Part shown: one piece after another, positions 56,817 to 64,000 of the stretch
How positions within the stretch are numbered: position 1 is the first letter of the stretch
How the letters are laid out: each line of letters begins with the position of its first letter
Assembly: GCF_001565895.1 (NCBI RefSeq)
Contig: NZ_LSNE01000011.1
Span: 231,358 to 295,357, forward strand
Direction: 5' to 3'
DNA from: Paraglaciecola hydrolytica
GTDB lineage: Bacteria; Pseudomonadota; Gammaproteobacteria; Enterobacterales; Alteromonadaceae
Length of the DNA: 64,000 bases
Program-made: the position numbers and the translations under genes
The notes under the pieces: model-generated
The model's database searches: none
Told to the model about the DNA's origin: nothing
What the model saw: only the letters and a program-made list of their open reading frames with translations

Positions 56817-56842
56817 TGTATACAAAAATAATAATGTATACA
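56817..56842. promoter_or_regulatory. Twin GntR operators upstream of benE-gntR
   Basis: TGTATACA occurs at 56817-56824 and again at 56835-56842, each a perfect 8-bp palindrome of the type bound by FCD-GntR proteins, 18 bp apart. They lie 22-47 bp before the benE ATG. The remaining bases up to the small gene at 57096 show nothing recognised. Confidence 0.7.
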
Positions 56843-57095
56843 TTTATACAGACGTAGTTTACCAGTGCCAAGGGATTTTTGAGAGCAAAAATGCTCGATT
56901 CCGCCTTAGCTAGCAATATTTGACCTTAGTTGTTAATTGGTGCTACAACAGGTTCGTTTAGCTGTGGGTTAGAAGTTGCTCACGAAATTTTATCAAGATG
57001 TTATTTTGCCATCACATCGACGGTTAACGTGGTGTTAGGCCAGAAAAGTACAATAATTAAAGACAACGTGCAGAACGTTAATGAAGGAAAATAGT

Positions 57096-57251
57096 ATGGA
57101 AGTTTTTGGCATAATCGGCATGTCTATGGGCACTATGGGCTTTATTTTTGGCATCATGGGGCTGAACACCATGACTCAAGTTACTCAGCTTCGGAAGGAG
57201 CACGAAGAGTTAAAAGAGCTATTAAAAAAGTCTGGTGCATTAAAAGAATAA
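57096..57251 (+). CDS. 51-aa small membrane protein, Met/Gly-rich
   Basis: ATG 57096 with GAAGGAAAA upstream encodes MEVFGIIGMSMGTMGFIFGI, a single hydrophobic helix rich in Gly and Met, followed by a charged amphipathic tail (QLRKEHEELKELLKKSGALKE) that looks like a coiled coil. The membrane helix plus coiled coil argues for a real gene. Family unknown. A four-helix membrane protein follows 118 bp later. Confidence 0.65.
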   Translation: MEVFGIIGMSMGTMGFIFGIMGLNTMTQVTQLRKEHEELKELLKKSGALKE

Positions 57252-57369
57252 TTGCAGCGGTAATAGGCTATAGACCAGCTCACTGTTCATCGCTAAAAGG
57301 TTTAATGTCTAAACCAACTGCCAAAAATTAACCCAGTTCGCCATTTTGGCGTTGATGTAAGGAAACAGT

Positions 57370-57741
57370 ATGTTGTTAGTTGGCGCTATTTTGCTGGTAA
57401 TTATTGGTGTAATTCACTCTTATTTAGGTGAAAAATACATTCTTATTCGTTTGTTTAAGCGGGACAATTTACCCAAATTACTTGGGGGTGATTGGTTCAC
57501 TAAACGGGTACTTAGATTTGCTTGGCATATAACGACCTTAGCATGGTGGGGTTTTGCTGCTATTTTATATGTATTGTCGGTTCCAAGTGTGGATGTTCAA
57601 GCTGAGATCCTGTACATCATTGCTGGCGTATTTGCTTTAAGTGGCACGGTTTCATTGTTATTTTCTCGTGGCAAACATTTATCTTGGTTGTGCTTTTTTA
57701 CAATAGCGGTAATCAGCTACTACGTTGCACTATCCCGCTAA
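57370..57741 (+). CDS. Predicted four-TM membrane protein
   Basis: A 123-aa hydrophobic protein with segments at about 2-18, 48-68, 78-95 and 104-120. It has HSYLGEKYILIRLFKRDNLPKLLGGDWFTKRVLRFAWHITTLAWWG, a conserved-looking loop with His and charged residues. Function unknown. The stop lies 36 bp from the convergent gntR gene. Confidence 0.75.
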   Translation: MLLVGAILLVIIGVIHSYLGEKYILIRLFKRDNLPKLLGGDWFTKRVLRFAWHITTLAWWGFAAILYVLSVPSVDVQAEILYIIAGVFALSGTVSLLFSRGKHLSWLCFFTIAVISYYVALSR

Positions 57742-57777
57742 AGCGGTTTAAGTTTGAACTCAAGACAGTTGTAAGTG

Positions 57778-58509
57778 TTACACCACTAAATGGTTTAACG
57801 AGTATAAGTCACGGGTTTTATCTGATTGTTTTTTCACTTCTTCAAGGGCTTTGGCTTCACTGATTTCAAATAAATTATTGATCAAACGATTAAAGTGTAA
57901 GTGCATTGCCGCTCTTGCTTCTGCTGAATCATGCTTTTGCAAAGCCAAATAGATGTTTCTGTGCTCTTTCAAACGGTCACTGTCACTGCGGTCACACACC
58001 TTTTTATAGGCATTGATAATGTCGGGCAGTGAGTCACGTAGTTGCCAAAAATGTTCAATGGCTAACGATATGGCGTTGTTGCGCGTGGCTGTCGATATGA
58101 TCAAATGAAACTCACGATCGGCTTTTTCTGGCTCTATGCCATTTTCCATAGCGTTTAAAGTTGCATCAAGTTGCTTAAGTTCAGATTCTGTTATTGAAAC
58201 TGCAGCTAGCGCGGCAGCCTCTCCCTCCACTAAGGCTCTGGCTTGAGTTAGCTCAAAAGCACTGACATTTAGCACTGGCATGACGGCATCTGGATTTTCT
58301 AAGACATAAACCCCAGAACTTATTTTTACTTCAATGCGCTGGCGTACTTCTAAAGCAATAATCGCCTCCCGTATCGTTGGGCGACTTACATTAAACATTT
58401 CGGCCAATTCACGCTCTGGTGGCAATCGGCTGCCGGGAGGGTACTGACCAGAATCAATCAATACTTCAATTTTTTCGACTATTTGCCAAAACATACGACG
58501 ACTTTTCAT
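57778..58509 (-). CDS. FadR/UxuR-type GntR transcriptional regulator
   Basis: A 243-aa GntR-FCD protein. The HTH (about 5-72) is MFWQIVEKIEVLIDSGQYPPGSRLPPERELAEMFNVSRPTIREAIIAL and the FCD domain holds the metal-site pattern ADREFHLIISTATRN and EHRNIYLALQKHDSAEARAAMHLHFNRL. The sequence is closest in character to ExuR/UxuR regulators of uronate use. ATG 58509 follows GAGGTAAAA; a longer frame exists. It diverges from the alginate lyase gene, with half-sites AATACCAAT/ATTGGTATT between them. Confidence 0.9.
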   Translation of the reverse strand: MKSRRMFWQIVEKIEVLIDSGQYPPGSRLPPERELAEMFNVSRPTIREAIIALEVRQRIEVKISSGVYVLENPDAVMPVLNVSAFELTQARALVEGEAAALAAVSITESELKQLDATLNAMENGIEPEKADREFHLIISTATRNNAISLAIEHFWQLRDSLPDIINAYKKVCDRSDSDRLKEHRNIYLALQKHDSAEARAAMHLHFNRLINNLFEISEAKALEEVKKQSDKTRDLYSLNHLVV

Positions 58510-58663
58510 TTTTACCTCTAATGCAAACACAACTTAAGCAACGCTAAGTGTCACTTGATAATTTATTCTAACCTAATCAAAAGTTTATAAAATAAATTAA
58601 TCATCCCTAACACTCATTGACACCTACTTTACAGTGAGTGAAATGATTATCCTAACAGTATGG

Positions 58664-58701
58664 AATACCAATTGTTATTACCAAATTTAAATATTGGTAT
58701 T
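58664..58701. promoter_or_regulatory. Candidate GntR operator half-sites in the alginate-lyase promoter
   Basis: AATACCAAT (58664-58672) and ATTGGTATT (58693-58701) are perfect reverse complements, 20 bp apart. They resemble the ATTGGTATACCAAT sites of UxuR/ExuR. They lie between the divergent gntR and alginate lyase genes, about 100 bp before the latter. Confidence 0.6.
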
Positions 58702-58796
58702 ATGTTTTTGTTGGATCGATAATGTTTTATACCTATAATCCCTCCTTATCACTGACACATCAAAGCTTAATGTGCTCAACATCTTGAGGTAAAAGA

Positions 58797-60257
58797 ATGT
58801 TTAAAAATTTCGTAAAAATTATTCGTGGTTACTACCAGCCATTTGCCTTTTTGATAGTGCTTTTATCTTTGTTGTTAAGCGCCTGCGGAGGAGGTGGTGG
58901 CAGCCAAGCTAGCCCACCCGTGATACAGCCGCCAGCCCCCCCACAAGTTGAGCAACCAACACCAAGCCAATGTGTGAATGAAGTTTACCCTATGGCAACA
59001 GCCAGTGATGACGGCACTTTTGAGCTTAATTACCCACCACAAAACGCCATCGACTCAAACACATCAACACTATCAAGATGGTCAAGTGAGGGCATAAATA
59101 AATCTCTTATCCTTGATTTAGGTGCTGTAAAAACATTAGGTGCATTAACAATTAAGTGGTTTAAAGGGGCTGAGCGAGTTGCTAATTTTTCAGTAGATAC
59201 CTCTGTTGATAATACAAACTGGACAAACGTCCTGACAAAGACACAATCCAGTGGCAAACACAGTGGTTTTGAGTTGTTTAACCTCATTGAGTCTGAGGCG
59301 CGTTATATTAAAATTGTTGGCTTGGGTAATAACGAAGACAGTAATAATAGTATTGTTGAAGCACAGGCACATAGTTGCGAGGATGCAAATGGAGAATACG
59401 CAGCAACCTTACCCAACGAGCTAGGTATCGAATTAATTGATTGGTATTTGAGTCTACCTATTGATGAAGATAAAAGTGGTACAGCTGACTCCATATCTGA
59501 GACGGCACTTGCCGAAGGTTATACCAACTCGGAATATTTTTATGCCTCGAAGGACGATGGCATTGTCATGCGCTCCCCCAGTTATGGCTTTAAAACTTCA
59601 ACCAATACCAGTTATGTACGAGTGGAATTAAGAGAAATGTTGCGCCGAGGCGATCGCTCGATTAGCACTCAAGGTGTAAACAAAAACAATTGGGTATTTG
59701 GCAGTGCATCGGCCCAAGGCCAATCTAAAGCCGGTGGCGTAGATGGTGATTTGCGCGTGACATTGGCTGTGAATCAGGTAACAACAACGGGCGAAGATTA
59801 TCAGATTGGCCGAGTGGTTATTGGCCAAATACACGCTAACGATGATGAGCCAGTTCGCCTGTATTATCGTAAATTGCCGGGGAATAGCTTGGGCTCTGTT
59901 TATTTTGCCCATGAAAGCCGAGTCGGCAATGTTGATGAAGCTTATGTTGAATTGTTAGGCTCACGAAGTAATACCGCCGCTAATCCTAGTGACGGCATAG
60001 CCCTAGATGAAAAGTTTAGTTATCACATTAAGGTTGAAGGTAGCTTGCTCAGCGTGACTATTAGCCGAGAAGATAAAAGTGATGTGGTAGAGCATTACGA
60101 TATGGGGGAAAGTTTGTTTGAGCAAGACGGCCAGTATCACTACTTCAAAGTGGGCGTGTATCACTTAAATAATTCCAGTGATCCTGATGAATACGCCCAG
60201 GCGACATTCTACGAAATTAAAAACGCCCACACGGGCTATGCGCATAGCGAACAATAA
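58797..60257 (+). CDS. Lipoprotein alginate lyase: CBM32 (F5/8 type C) and polysaccharide lyase family 7
   Basis: A 486-aa surface or periplasmic lipoprotein (lipobox LLLSACGGG, Cys about 30) with a Pro/Gln-rich linker. Residues about 60-195 form an F5/8-type C carbohydrate-binding module (NAIDSNTSTLSRWSSEG, SLILDLGAVKTLGALTIKWF, RYIKIVG). Residues about 205-480 are a PL7 alginate lyase with the three catalytic motifs RVELREM, GQIHANDDE and YFKVGVYHLN. It cleaves alginate by beta-elimination; the mannuronate/guluronate preference cannot be set (QIH usually suggests guluronate or mixed blocks). Confidence 0.93.
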   Translation: MFKNFVKIIRGYYQPFAFLIVLLSLLLSACGGGGGSQASPPVIQPPAPPQVEQPTPSQCVNEVYPMATASDDGTFELNYPPQNAIDSNTSTLSRWSSEGINKSLILDLGAVKTLGALTIKWFKGAERVANFSVDTSVDNTNWTNVLTKTQSSGKHSGFELFNLIESEARYIKIVGLGNNEDSNNSIVEAQAHSCEDANGEYAATLPNELGIELIDWYLSLPIDEDKSGTADSISETALAEGYTNSEYFYASKDDGIVMRSPSYGFKTSTNTSYVRVELREMLRRGDRSISTQGVNKNNWVFGSASAQGQSKAGGVDGDLRVTLAVNQVTTTGEDYQIGRVVIGQIHANDDEPVRLYYRKLPGNSLGSVYFAHESRVGNVDEAYVELLGSRSNTAANPSDGIALDEKFSYHIKVEGSLLSVTISREDKSDVVEHYDMGESLFEQDGQYHYFKVGVYHLNNSSDPDEYAQATFYEIKNAHTGYAHSEQ

Positions 60258-60327
60258 AAGCGGGAAGCTACCCATGATCCGCTTGTTTTTGCTAAGCTGA
60301 TAGCGATTAAACGGAGCAAAGCATAAC

Positions 60328-61209
60328 ATGCGAATTGTCATAAAGAGGAGCTTACTGCTTGCCATTTTTGTTGGCAGTCTAAGCTTCAGCAACACACTTT
60401 ATGCAAGTGCATTCAAAGGCCTGTTGGAAGATATTCTAATAGGCCAAATTGAAGGGGTTAAGCTCTCAATTAATATTGCTTTTCCTGATAGCAAAAGTGA
60501 AGAACCTCGTGGGGTTTTGTTGTTTATCCATGGAGGGGGATTTAAATCCGGCGACAAAAAAGATAAAAATGCTCAAATCCAGCGCTTCGCTAAGCGCGGA
60601 TTTGTTGCCGCCAGTGCCATGTACCGTTTATCACCCGACCATCGTTTTCCAGCACAAATCGAAGATATAAAGCTAGCCATTCGCTTTTTAAAATCAAACG
60701 CAAACCAATACCATATTAACCCACAAAGAATCATTGTCACTGGCGCATCGGCAGGGAGTTACTTGGCCGTGATGGCAGGGGTAACGGGCAATGCAGATGG
60801 TTTTTCCAAACACGGACTCTATACAGAGTATGACAGCTCAGTACGAGCGGTTGCAGCCCAATCAGCACCAATAGCCGACTTCTCTGCCCCCCAATACCAC
60901 AATAGTCTTACGGTACAACGGCTTGCCCCGCTGAATGCTGACAATCTGGTAGAGGTACTTTTAGCCATGTCCCCTGTCACTTATTTGGATAGCCAAGACC
61001 CGCCATTTTTCCTATCACATGGAGATGCGGACCCCATAGTACCGGTAACAATGAGCCGTGACTTTGCCAAAGAGTTGCAGAAACGACAGCACAATTTTGA
61101 ATACCATGAAGTAAAAGGAGGAACTCATAGCTTGAACCGCTCCACACCGCAACAAGCCAAACAGGTCTACGCCAAATATCTTGAATTTATAAATAAGTGG
61201 ACGCAATAG
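60328..61209 (+). CDS. Exported alpha/beta-hydrolase (esterase type)
   Basis: A 293-aa protein with signal peptide (SLLLAIFVGSLSFSNTLYASA). Serine-hydrolase features: oxyanion HGGGFKSGDK, nucleophile in TGASAGSYLAV, Asp in LSHGDADPIVP and His in KGGTHSLNR. The family resembles BD-FAE-type feruloyl/acetyl esterases. It follows the alginate lyase gene by 70 bp, so removal of acetyl groups from alginate is an attractive role but unproven. No promoter is obvious between them. Confidence 0.85.
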   Translation: MRIVIKRSLLLAIFVGSLSFSNTLYASAFKGLLEDILIGQIEGVKLSINIAFPDSKSEEPRGVLLFIHGGGFKSGDKKDKNAQIQRFAKRGFVAASAMYRLSPDHRFPAQIEDIKLAIRFLKSNANQYHINPQRIIVTGASAGSYLAVMAGVTGNADGFSKHGLYTEYDSSVRAVAAQSAPIADFSAPQYHNSLTVQRLAPLNADNLVEVLLAMSPVTYLDSQDPPFFLSHGDADPIVPVTMSRDFAKELQKRQHNFEYHEVKGGTHSLNRSTPQQAKQVYAKYLEFINKWTQ

Positions 61210-61576
61210 AAATAAGCCCAATAACCACCGCATCTAATGAGCCTGTAACAGATTTTGTAGTCTATATAGGGGCCTAATATAATTTATACCAAGTATTGTT
61301 GTGCCCTAACTCTCCCTAAGTGAACCAATATTAGATTTATACCGTACTGACTCTTATGCGATGTTTAAATTGTGAGTACGTTAATGATCTGGTCAGAAAA
61401 TACCTATCCCACTTATCGTTTTACCATGTTGAATTTATGTATTTTGCAATTTTAAATTGCAAGATACTACTCACGACTAATGAGTTTAACTACGCTAAAT
61501 AGTCAGGCTATCAATAATCTTAAGTTGCCTTCCGTAAAACCTTCAATTTTTGTTCAATAAATCTATAGGCAGGTAT
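61210..61576. other. Intergenic region with a perfect palindrome
   Basis: No gene is seen in these 367 bp. TTGCAATTT-T-AAATTGCAA (61444-61462) is a perfect 9-bp inverted repeat about 115 bp before the chemoreceptor gene, an operator-like site. No flagellar sigma-28 promoter was recognised. Confidence 0.4.
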
Positions 61577-63055
61577 ATGAATTATCCTTGGCACAAAGCG
61601 GCAAATGACATTTTTTCCGGTGTTCTTATTGTTCAGTGGATAGCAGCCATCGTTATTGGTTTTTTTACGGACACGGTTCTCATGAGTGCAACTCTAGGGA
61701 CTCTTATTGTTGCGTTGCCGCTCATCATGACGAGACTGAGTCCGTATAGTCAAAGCACTAGACATGTAGTGGCAATAGGTACTCAGCTAATAACAGCCTT
61801 ACATATCCAGCAAGTGATGGGTTTGGCAGAAATGCATTTTGAAATCTTTACTTTGTTGGCTTTTTTAAGTATCTACAGAGACTGGAAGGTCATTGTGACA
61901 GGCGTTGTTGTTGTTGCTGTCCATCACTTTCTGTTTTTTGCCTTACAGGGAGCCATATCCGGAGTTTATGTTTTTGAAGATGGCCATCTTACTTACATGT
62001 TTTTGGCGATCCATGCTTTTTTTGCTGTCGCCGAAGGTATTGTTCTGGCCATTTCAGCCCGTAGTTCGGAGTTAGAGTCTAAATCAGGTTATATACTGAG
62101 CCATTCAGTTGATGAAATTGTTGGCAAAGATAAAATTTATCTGACCAAAAATGTTCAAGGAAATAGCAAATCCATAGTGGATTTTAATGGCTTAGTTGGA
62201 GCCATACGTTCCTTAGTCGTCAATATTAAAAAAAGTGGAGATAATTCAAAACACTTATCCGACAGTTTGTCTCAAAGCTCAGAAGTCTCTATGGTAAGAG
62301 CAAAAGACAATCAAAGTGAAGTGGAGCAAATTAGAATAGCTCTCGAACAAGTTAGTTTGGCAAATAGTGATGTGTCTCGCAGTGTTGTTGAGATTGACAG
62401 CCTAAGCCAGGAAGCCAGTGAGGGAACTAAAAGTGCAAAAAGCATTATCGACAGAAATGCCAATGATGCTAAAAATTTAAAAGCTGAAATTGATACCGCA
62501 TCCGCTTCGCTCGAAAATTTATCATCAATGTGTAATGAGATTGATGTTGCAATGGCTGCCATTAAAAGTATTTCTGATCAAACAAATTTACTTGCCCTAA
62601 ATGCTGCCATCGAATCAGCTAGAGCGGGAGAGCACGGTCGAGGTTTTGCCGTGGTTGCTGATGAAGTCAGAAGCTTGTCTGTAAAAACAGGGAAAAATGC
62701 CGAGGAAATAGGAAAAATAACCAAAAAATTAATTGATGGCTCCCGTAACGCAGTGGCTGTGATGTTAGCTTGCGCGAAACGGGTAGAAGAAAATGTGATT
62801 GGCTCAAATGTAGCCAGTAAAAGTATTGGCGAGATAAATACACTAATAGGTAAATTAAGTCAAAACATCAGTTCAGTCGCCGCCTCAGCAGAAGAGCAAG
62901 CAATGATGTCATCAACCATTTCTGGCTCAGCTAAACGACTAGTAGATTTAACTAATCATCAGGTTAAAGATATCGAACATAACCTCTCTGAACTTATCGA
63001 TTTAAAAGGCGAGATTGTAGGTTTACACAAAGCACTAGCGAAGTTTGAAGTCTAG
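61577..63055 (+). CDS. Methyl-accepting chemotaxis protein with multi-pass N-terminus, no HAMP
   Basis: A 492-aa chemoreceptor. The first 190 residues hold about six hydrophobic segments (for example [60 protein letters not shown]) and no large periplasmic domain, so it senses within the membrane. No HAMP is seen. The cytoplasmic signalling helices span about 215-490 with the hairpin tip [35 protein letters not shown] 61577 follows AGGCAGG; a TTG 27 bases earlier is also in frame. DUF6436 gene follows 3 bp later. Confidence 0.92.
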   Translation: MNYPWHKAANDIFSGVLIVQWIAAIVIGFFTDTVLMSATLGTLIVALPLIMTRLSPYSQSTRHVVAIGTQLITALHIQQVMGLAEMHFEIFTLLAFLSIYRDWKVIVTGVVVVAVHHFLFFALQGAISGVYVFEDGHLTYMFLAIHAFFAVAEGIVLAISARSSELESKSGYILSHSVDEIVGKDKIYLTKNVQGNSKSIVDFNGLVGAIRSLVVNIKKSGDNSKHLSDSLSQSSEVSMVRAKDNQSEVEQIRIALEQVSLANSDVSRSVVEIDSLSQEASEGTKSAKSIIDRNANDAKNLKAEIDTASASLENLSSMCNEIDVAMAAIKSISDQTNLLALNAAIESARAGEHGRGFAVVADEVRSLSVKTGKNAEEIGKITKKLIDGSRNAVAVMLACAKRVEENVIGSNVASKSIGEINTLIGKLSQNISSVAASAEEQAMMSSTISGSAKRLVDLTNHQVKDIEHNLSELIDLKGEIVGLHKALAKFEV

Positions 63056-63058
63056 ATT

Positions 63059-63595
63059 GTGCGCTCAAATACAAAAAATTTATTATTAGGAGTTGTCATC
63101 CTATTGTGGTTATTGGTCGCCATAATAGGATTGTTTTTTGCGAATAAAAGTACTGAAACGCCCTTCGATCCTAGTGGTAATTTATATTATGCGTCTAACC
63201 AGCCTGATTTTGAGAACCAGGTAAATAAATTGTTGCATAGCGCTTTGAATACACCTTTAAAGAATGTTGCTGTGCATATTACAAGTAGTAAGGATTGCTT
63301 GTGTAAGTTGGTTGCAAACCGCCATATTAAGTCGGTAAAAGATATGGTTAAGTCTATTGGCAAGACAAACGAGACTGTCTTTGTCGAAGATATTATAGGA
63401 TTATCCAGCATCCTATCTAGTACTCCAGCCATCGCAATATTTGATGAGCTAGGTAAGCTAAGTTATTTGGGTCCTTATGCAACAGGTATTGGATGCTTTT
63501 CTGGTAATGGTACTGTGGAACCTTACCTCGCAACGCGAGGTACATTGGGTGCAATCATCCCTTTCGAATCGACTGGTTGTTATTGCCATGGATGA
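63059..63595 (+). CDS. Membrane-anchored DUF6436-type protein
   Basis: A 178-aa protein with one N-terminal membrane segment (about 8-28) and a periplasmic domain. Cys residues at DCLCKL, TGIGCFSG and the C-terminal STGCYCHG suggest a thioredoxin-like or metal-linked fold, as in DUF6436. Start is GTG right after the chemoreceptor stop, so the two are one operon. Role unknown; it could be an auxiliary sensor to the chemoreceptor. Confidence 0.75.
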   Translation: MRSNTKNLLLGVVILLWLLVAIIGLFFANKSTETPFDPSGNLYYASNQPDFENQVNKLLHSALNTPLKNVAVHITSSKDCLCKLVANRHIKSVKDMVKSIGKTNETVFVEDIIGLSSILSSTPAIAIFDELGKLSYLGPYATGIGCFSGNGTVEPYLATRGTLGAIIPFESTGCYCHG

Positions 63596-63619
63596 TAGAG
63601 GTTGTAATTGCAGTTATAA

Positions 63620-63643
63620 AAAGGGCGGATAAACCGCCTTTTG
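63620..63643 (+). terminator. Terminator after the chemoreceptor operon
   Basis: AAAGGGCGG-ATAAA-CCGCCTTTTG gives a stem with one G-T pair and a T-run, 25 bp past the stop. Confidence 0.85.
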
Positions 63644-63826
63644 TTGTTGGCTAAAATGGTGTGTTACTGGTTCAGGACTTAAGACTCAGGCTTACGAAAA
63701 TGTGGGTTTGAACGGAAGCTCAGTTTTAATCGAAAAATTAACGGAATAACATAATCTATCTGCTGCTTCCTCTTAGTAGACAAATTGTTCACATGATTTA
63801 GGACGGGGCAACGCTCTAATACACAT

Positions 63827-63861
63827 AAAAAAACCAGTAGGGTAAGCCACTGGTTTTTTTT
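63827..63861. terminator. Bidirectional terminator before the right-edge gene
   Basis: AAAAAAACCAGT and ACTGGTTTTTTT flank a 10-nt loop, with A- and T-runs on the outer sides. It lies 36 bp past the stop of the minus-strand gene at the window edge and would end that transcript. The stretch 63662-63826 shows nothing else. Confidence 0.88.
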
Positions 63862-63896
63862 ATTAGTCTAATTTGACTATTAGGTGAATTGATTCG

Positions 63897-64000
63897 TTAC
63901 TCTAATAACTCAACTACCGCTTCGCTTGTGCTGCTATTATACGGTGAATTAGGGTTATCAGTATCTAAGGAATCACCAACCGAAAAGCCAGAGAAATCTT
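63897..64000 (-). CDS. C-terminal end of an unidentified protein, cut by window edge
   Basis: The last 33 residues of a minus-strand frame, DFSGFSVGDSLDTDNPNSPY followed by NSSTSEAVVELLE and a stop, run into the window end. It is Asp/Ser-rich like the tail of many secreted marine proteins. The bidirectional terminator just downstream supports a real gene end. Identity cannot be told. Confidence 0.5.
   Translation of the reverse strand, partial: DFSGFSVGDSLDTDNPNSPYNSSTSEAVVELLE

Noticed and set aside
58540..58630. GTGTCA and TGACAC inverted pair upstream of gntR
   Set aside because: About 70 bp apart with no shared flank; chance is as likely as an operator.

Overview
The window reads as chromosome of a marine gammaproteobacterium of the order Alteromonadales, most like the Glaciecola/Paraglaciecola/Alteromonas group. 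This is inferred from family combinations (PomAB sodium motor, a MipA-DUF3019-two-component operon, PL7 alginate lyase, split xseB-ispA-dxs, clustered pilF-rodZ-ispG-hisS-yfgM-bamB-der) and moderate A+T content. No database search was possible. No rRNA, tRNA, CRISPR array or intact insertion sequence was seen.

Layout. 1-1.3 kb: the 3' part of a SLOG-SLATT-like membrane protein. 1.3-10.3 kb: a complete minus-strand histidine operon, hisL-hisG-hisD-hisC-hisB-hisH-hisA-[ilvE]-hisF-hisIE. It is led by a short His-rich leader peptide with a terminator/attenuator. It is unusual in carrying a branched-chain aminotransferase between hisA and hisF, and two MITE-like repeats on either side of hisF. 10.5-11.5 kb: a small decay zone with a conserved-looking gene broken by two in-frame stops and a fragment of a group II intron reverse transcriptase abutting dxs. 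11.5-14.5 kb: xseB-ispA-dxs (isoprenoid precursors). 14.8-16.5 kb: pomAB (sodium-driven flagellar stator). 16.7-22.1 kb: bamD, then divergent rluD-pgeF and clpB behind a sigma-32-like promoter. 22.1-32.5 kb: a previously uncalled 57-aa membrane protein, then ndk, rlmN, pilF with a LysM tail, rodZ, ispG, hisS, yfgM, bamB and der, the conserved housekeeping string.

32.6-45 kb is more accessory: two exported peptidase-like proteins, a DUF1232 protein, an FMN split-barrel protein, a PAS-PAS-GGDEF-EAL protein, a YcxB-like protein, a transglutaminase-like protein with a His-rich CDF metal transporter, and a guanidine-II (mini-ykkC) riboswitch controlling a SugE/Gdx guanidinium exporter. 43.1-46.5 kb is a MipA-DUF3019-response regulator-histidine kinase operon. 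46.5-46.9 kb holds a frameshifted secreted-protein gene.

47-58 kb: a YkgJ cysteine-cluster protein, a TonB-dependent receptor, GNAT and LysR genes, a small lipoprotein, a class V aminotransferase, a phage-virion-like gene paired with a lipoprotein, a BenE-type permease with its own GntR regulator and twin operators, and small membrane proteins. 57.8-61.2 kb is a putative alginate/uronate locus: FCD-GntR regulator, divergent palindromic half-sites, a lipoprotein CBM32-PL7 alginate lyase and an exported esterase. 61.5-63.6 kb: a multi-pass methyl-accepting chemotaxis protein without HAMP, and a DUF6436-type protein. The right edge cuts a minus-strand gene.

Nothing seen amounts to a clearly new multi-gene system. 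The items I rate highest are the SLOG-SLATT protein at the left edge, the ilvE/repeat-interrupted his operon, the guanidine-II riboswitch with a visible anti-Shine-Dalgarno, the decay zone at 11 kb, and several unannotated microproteins.
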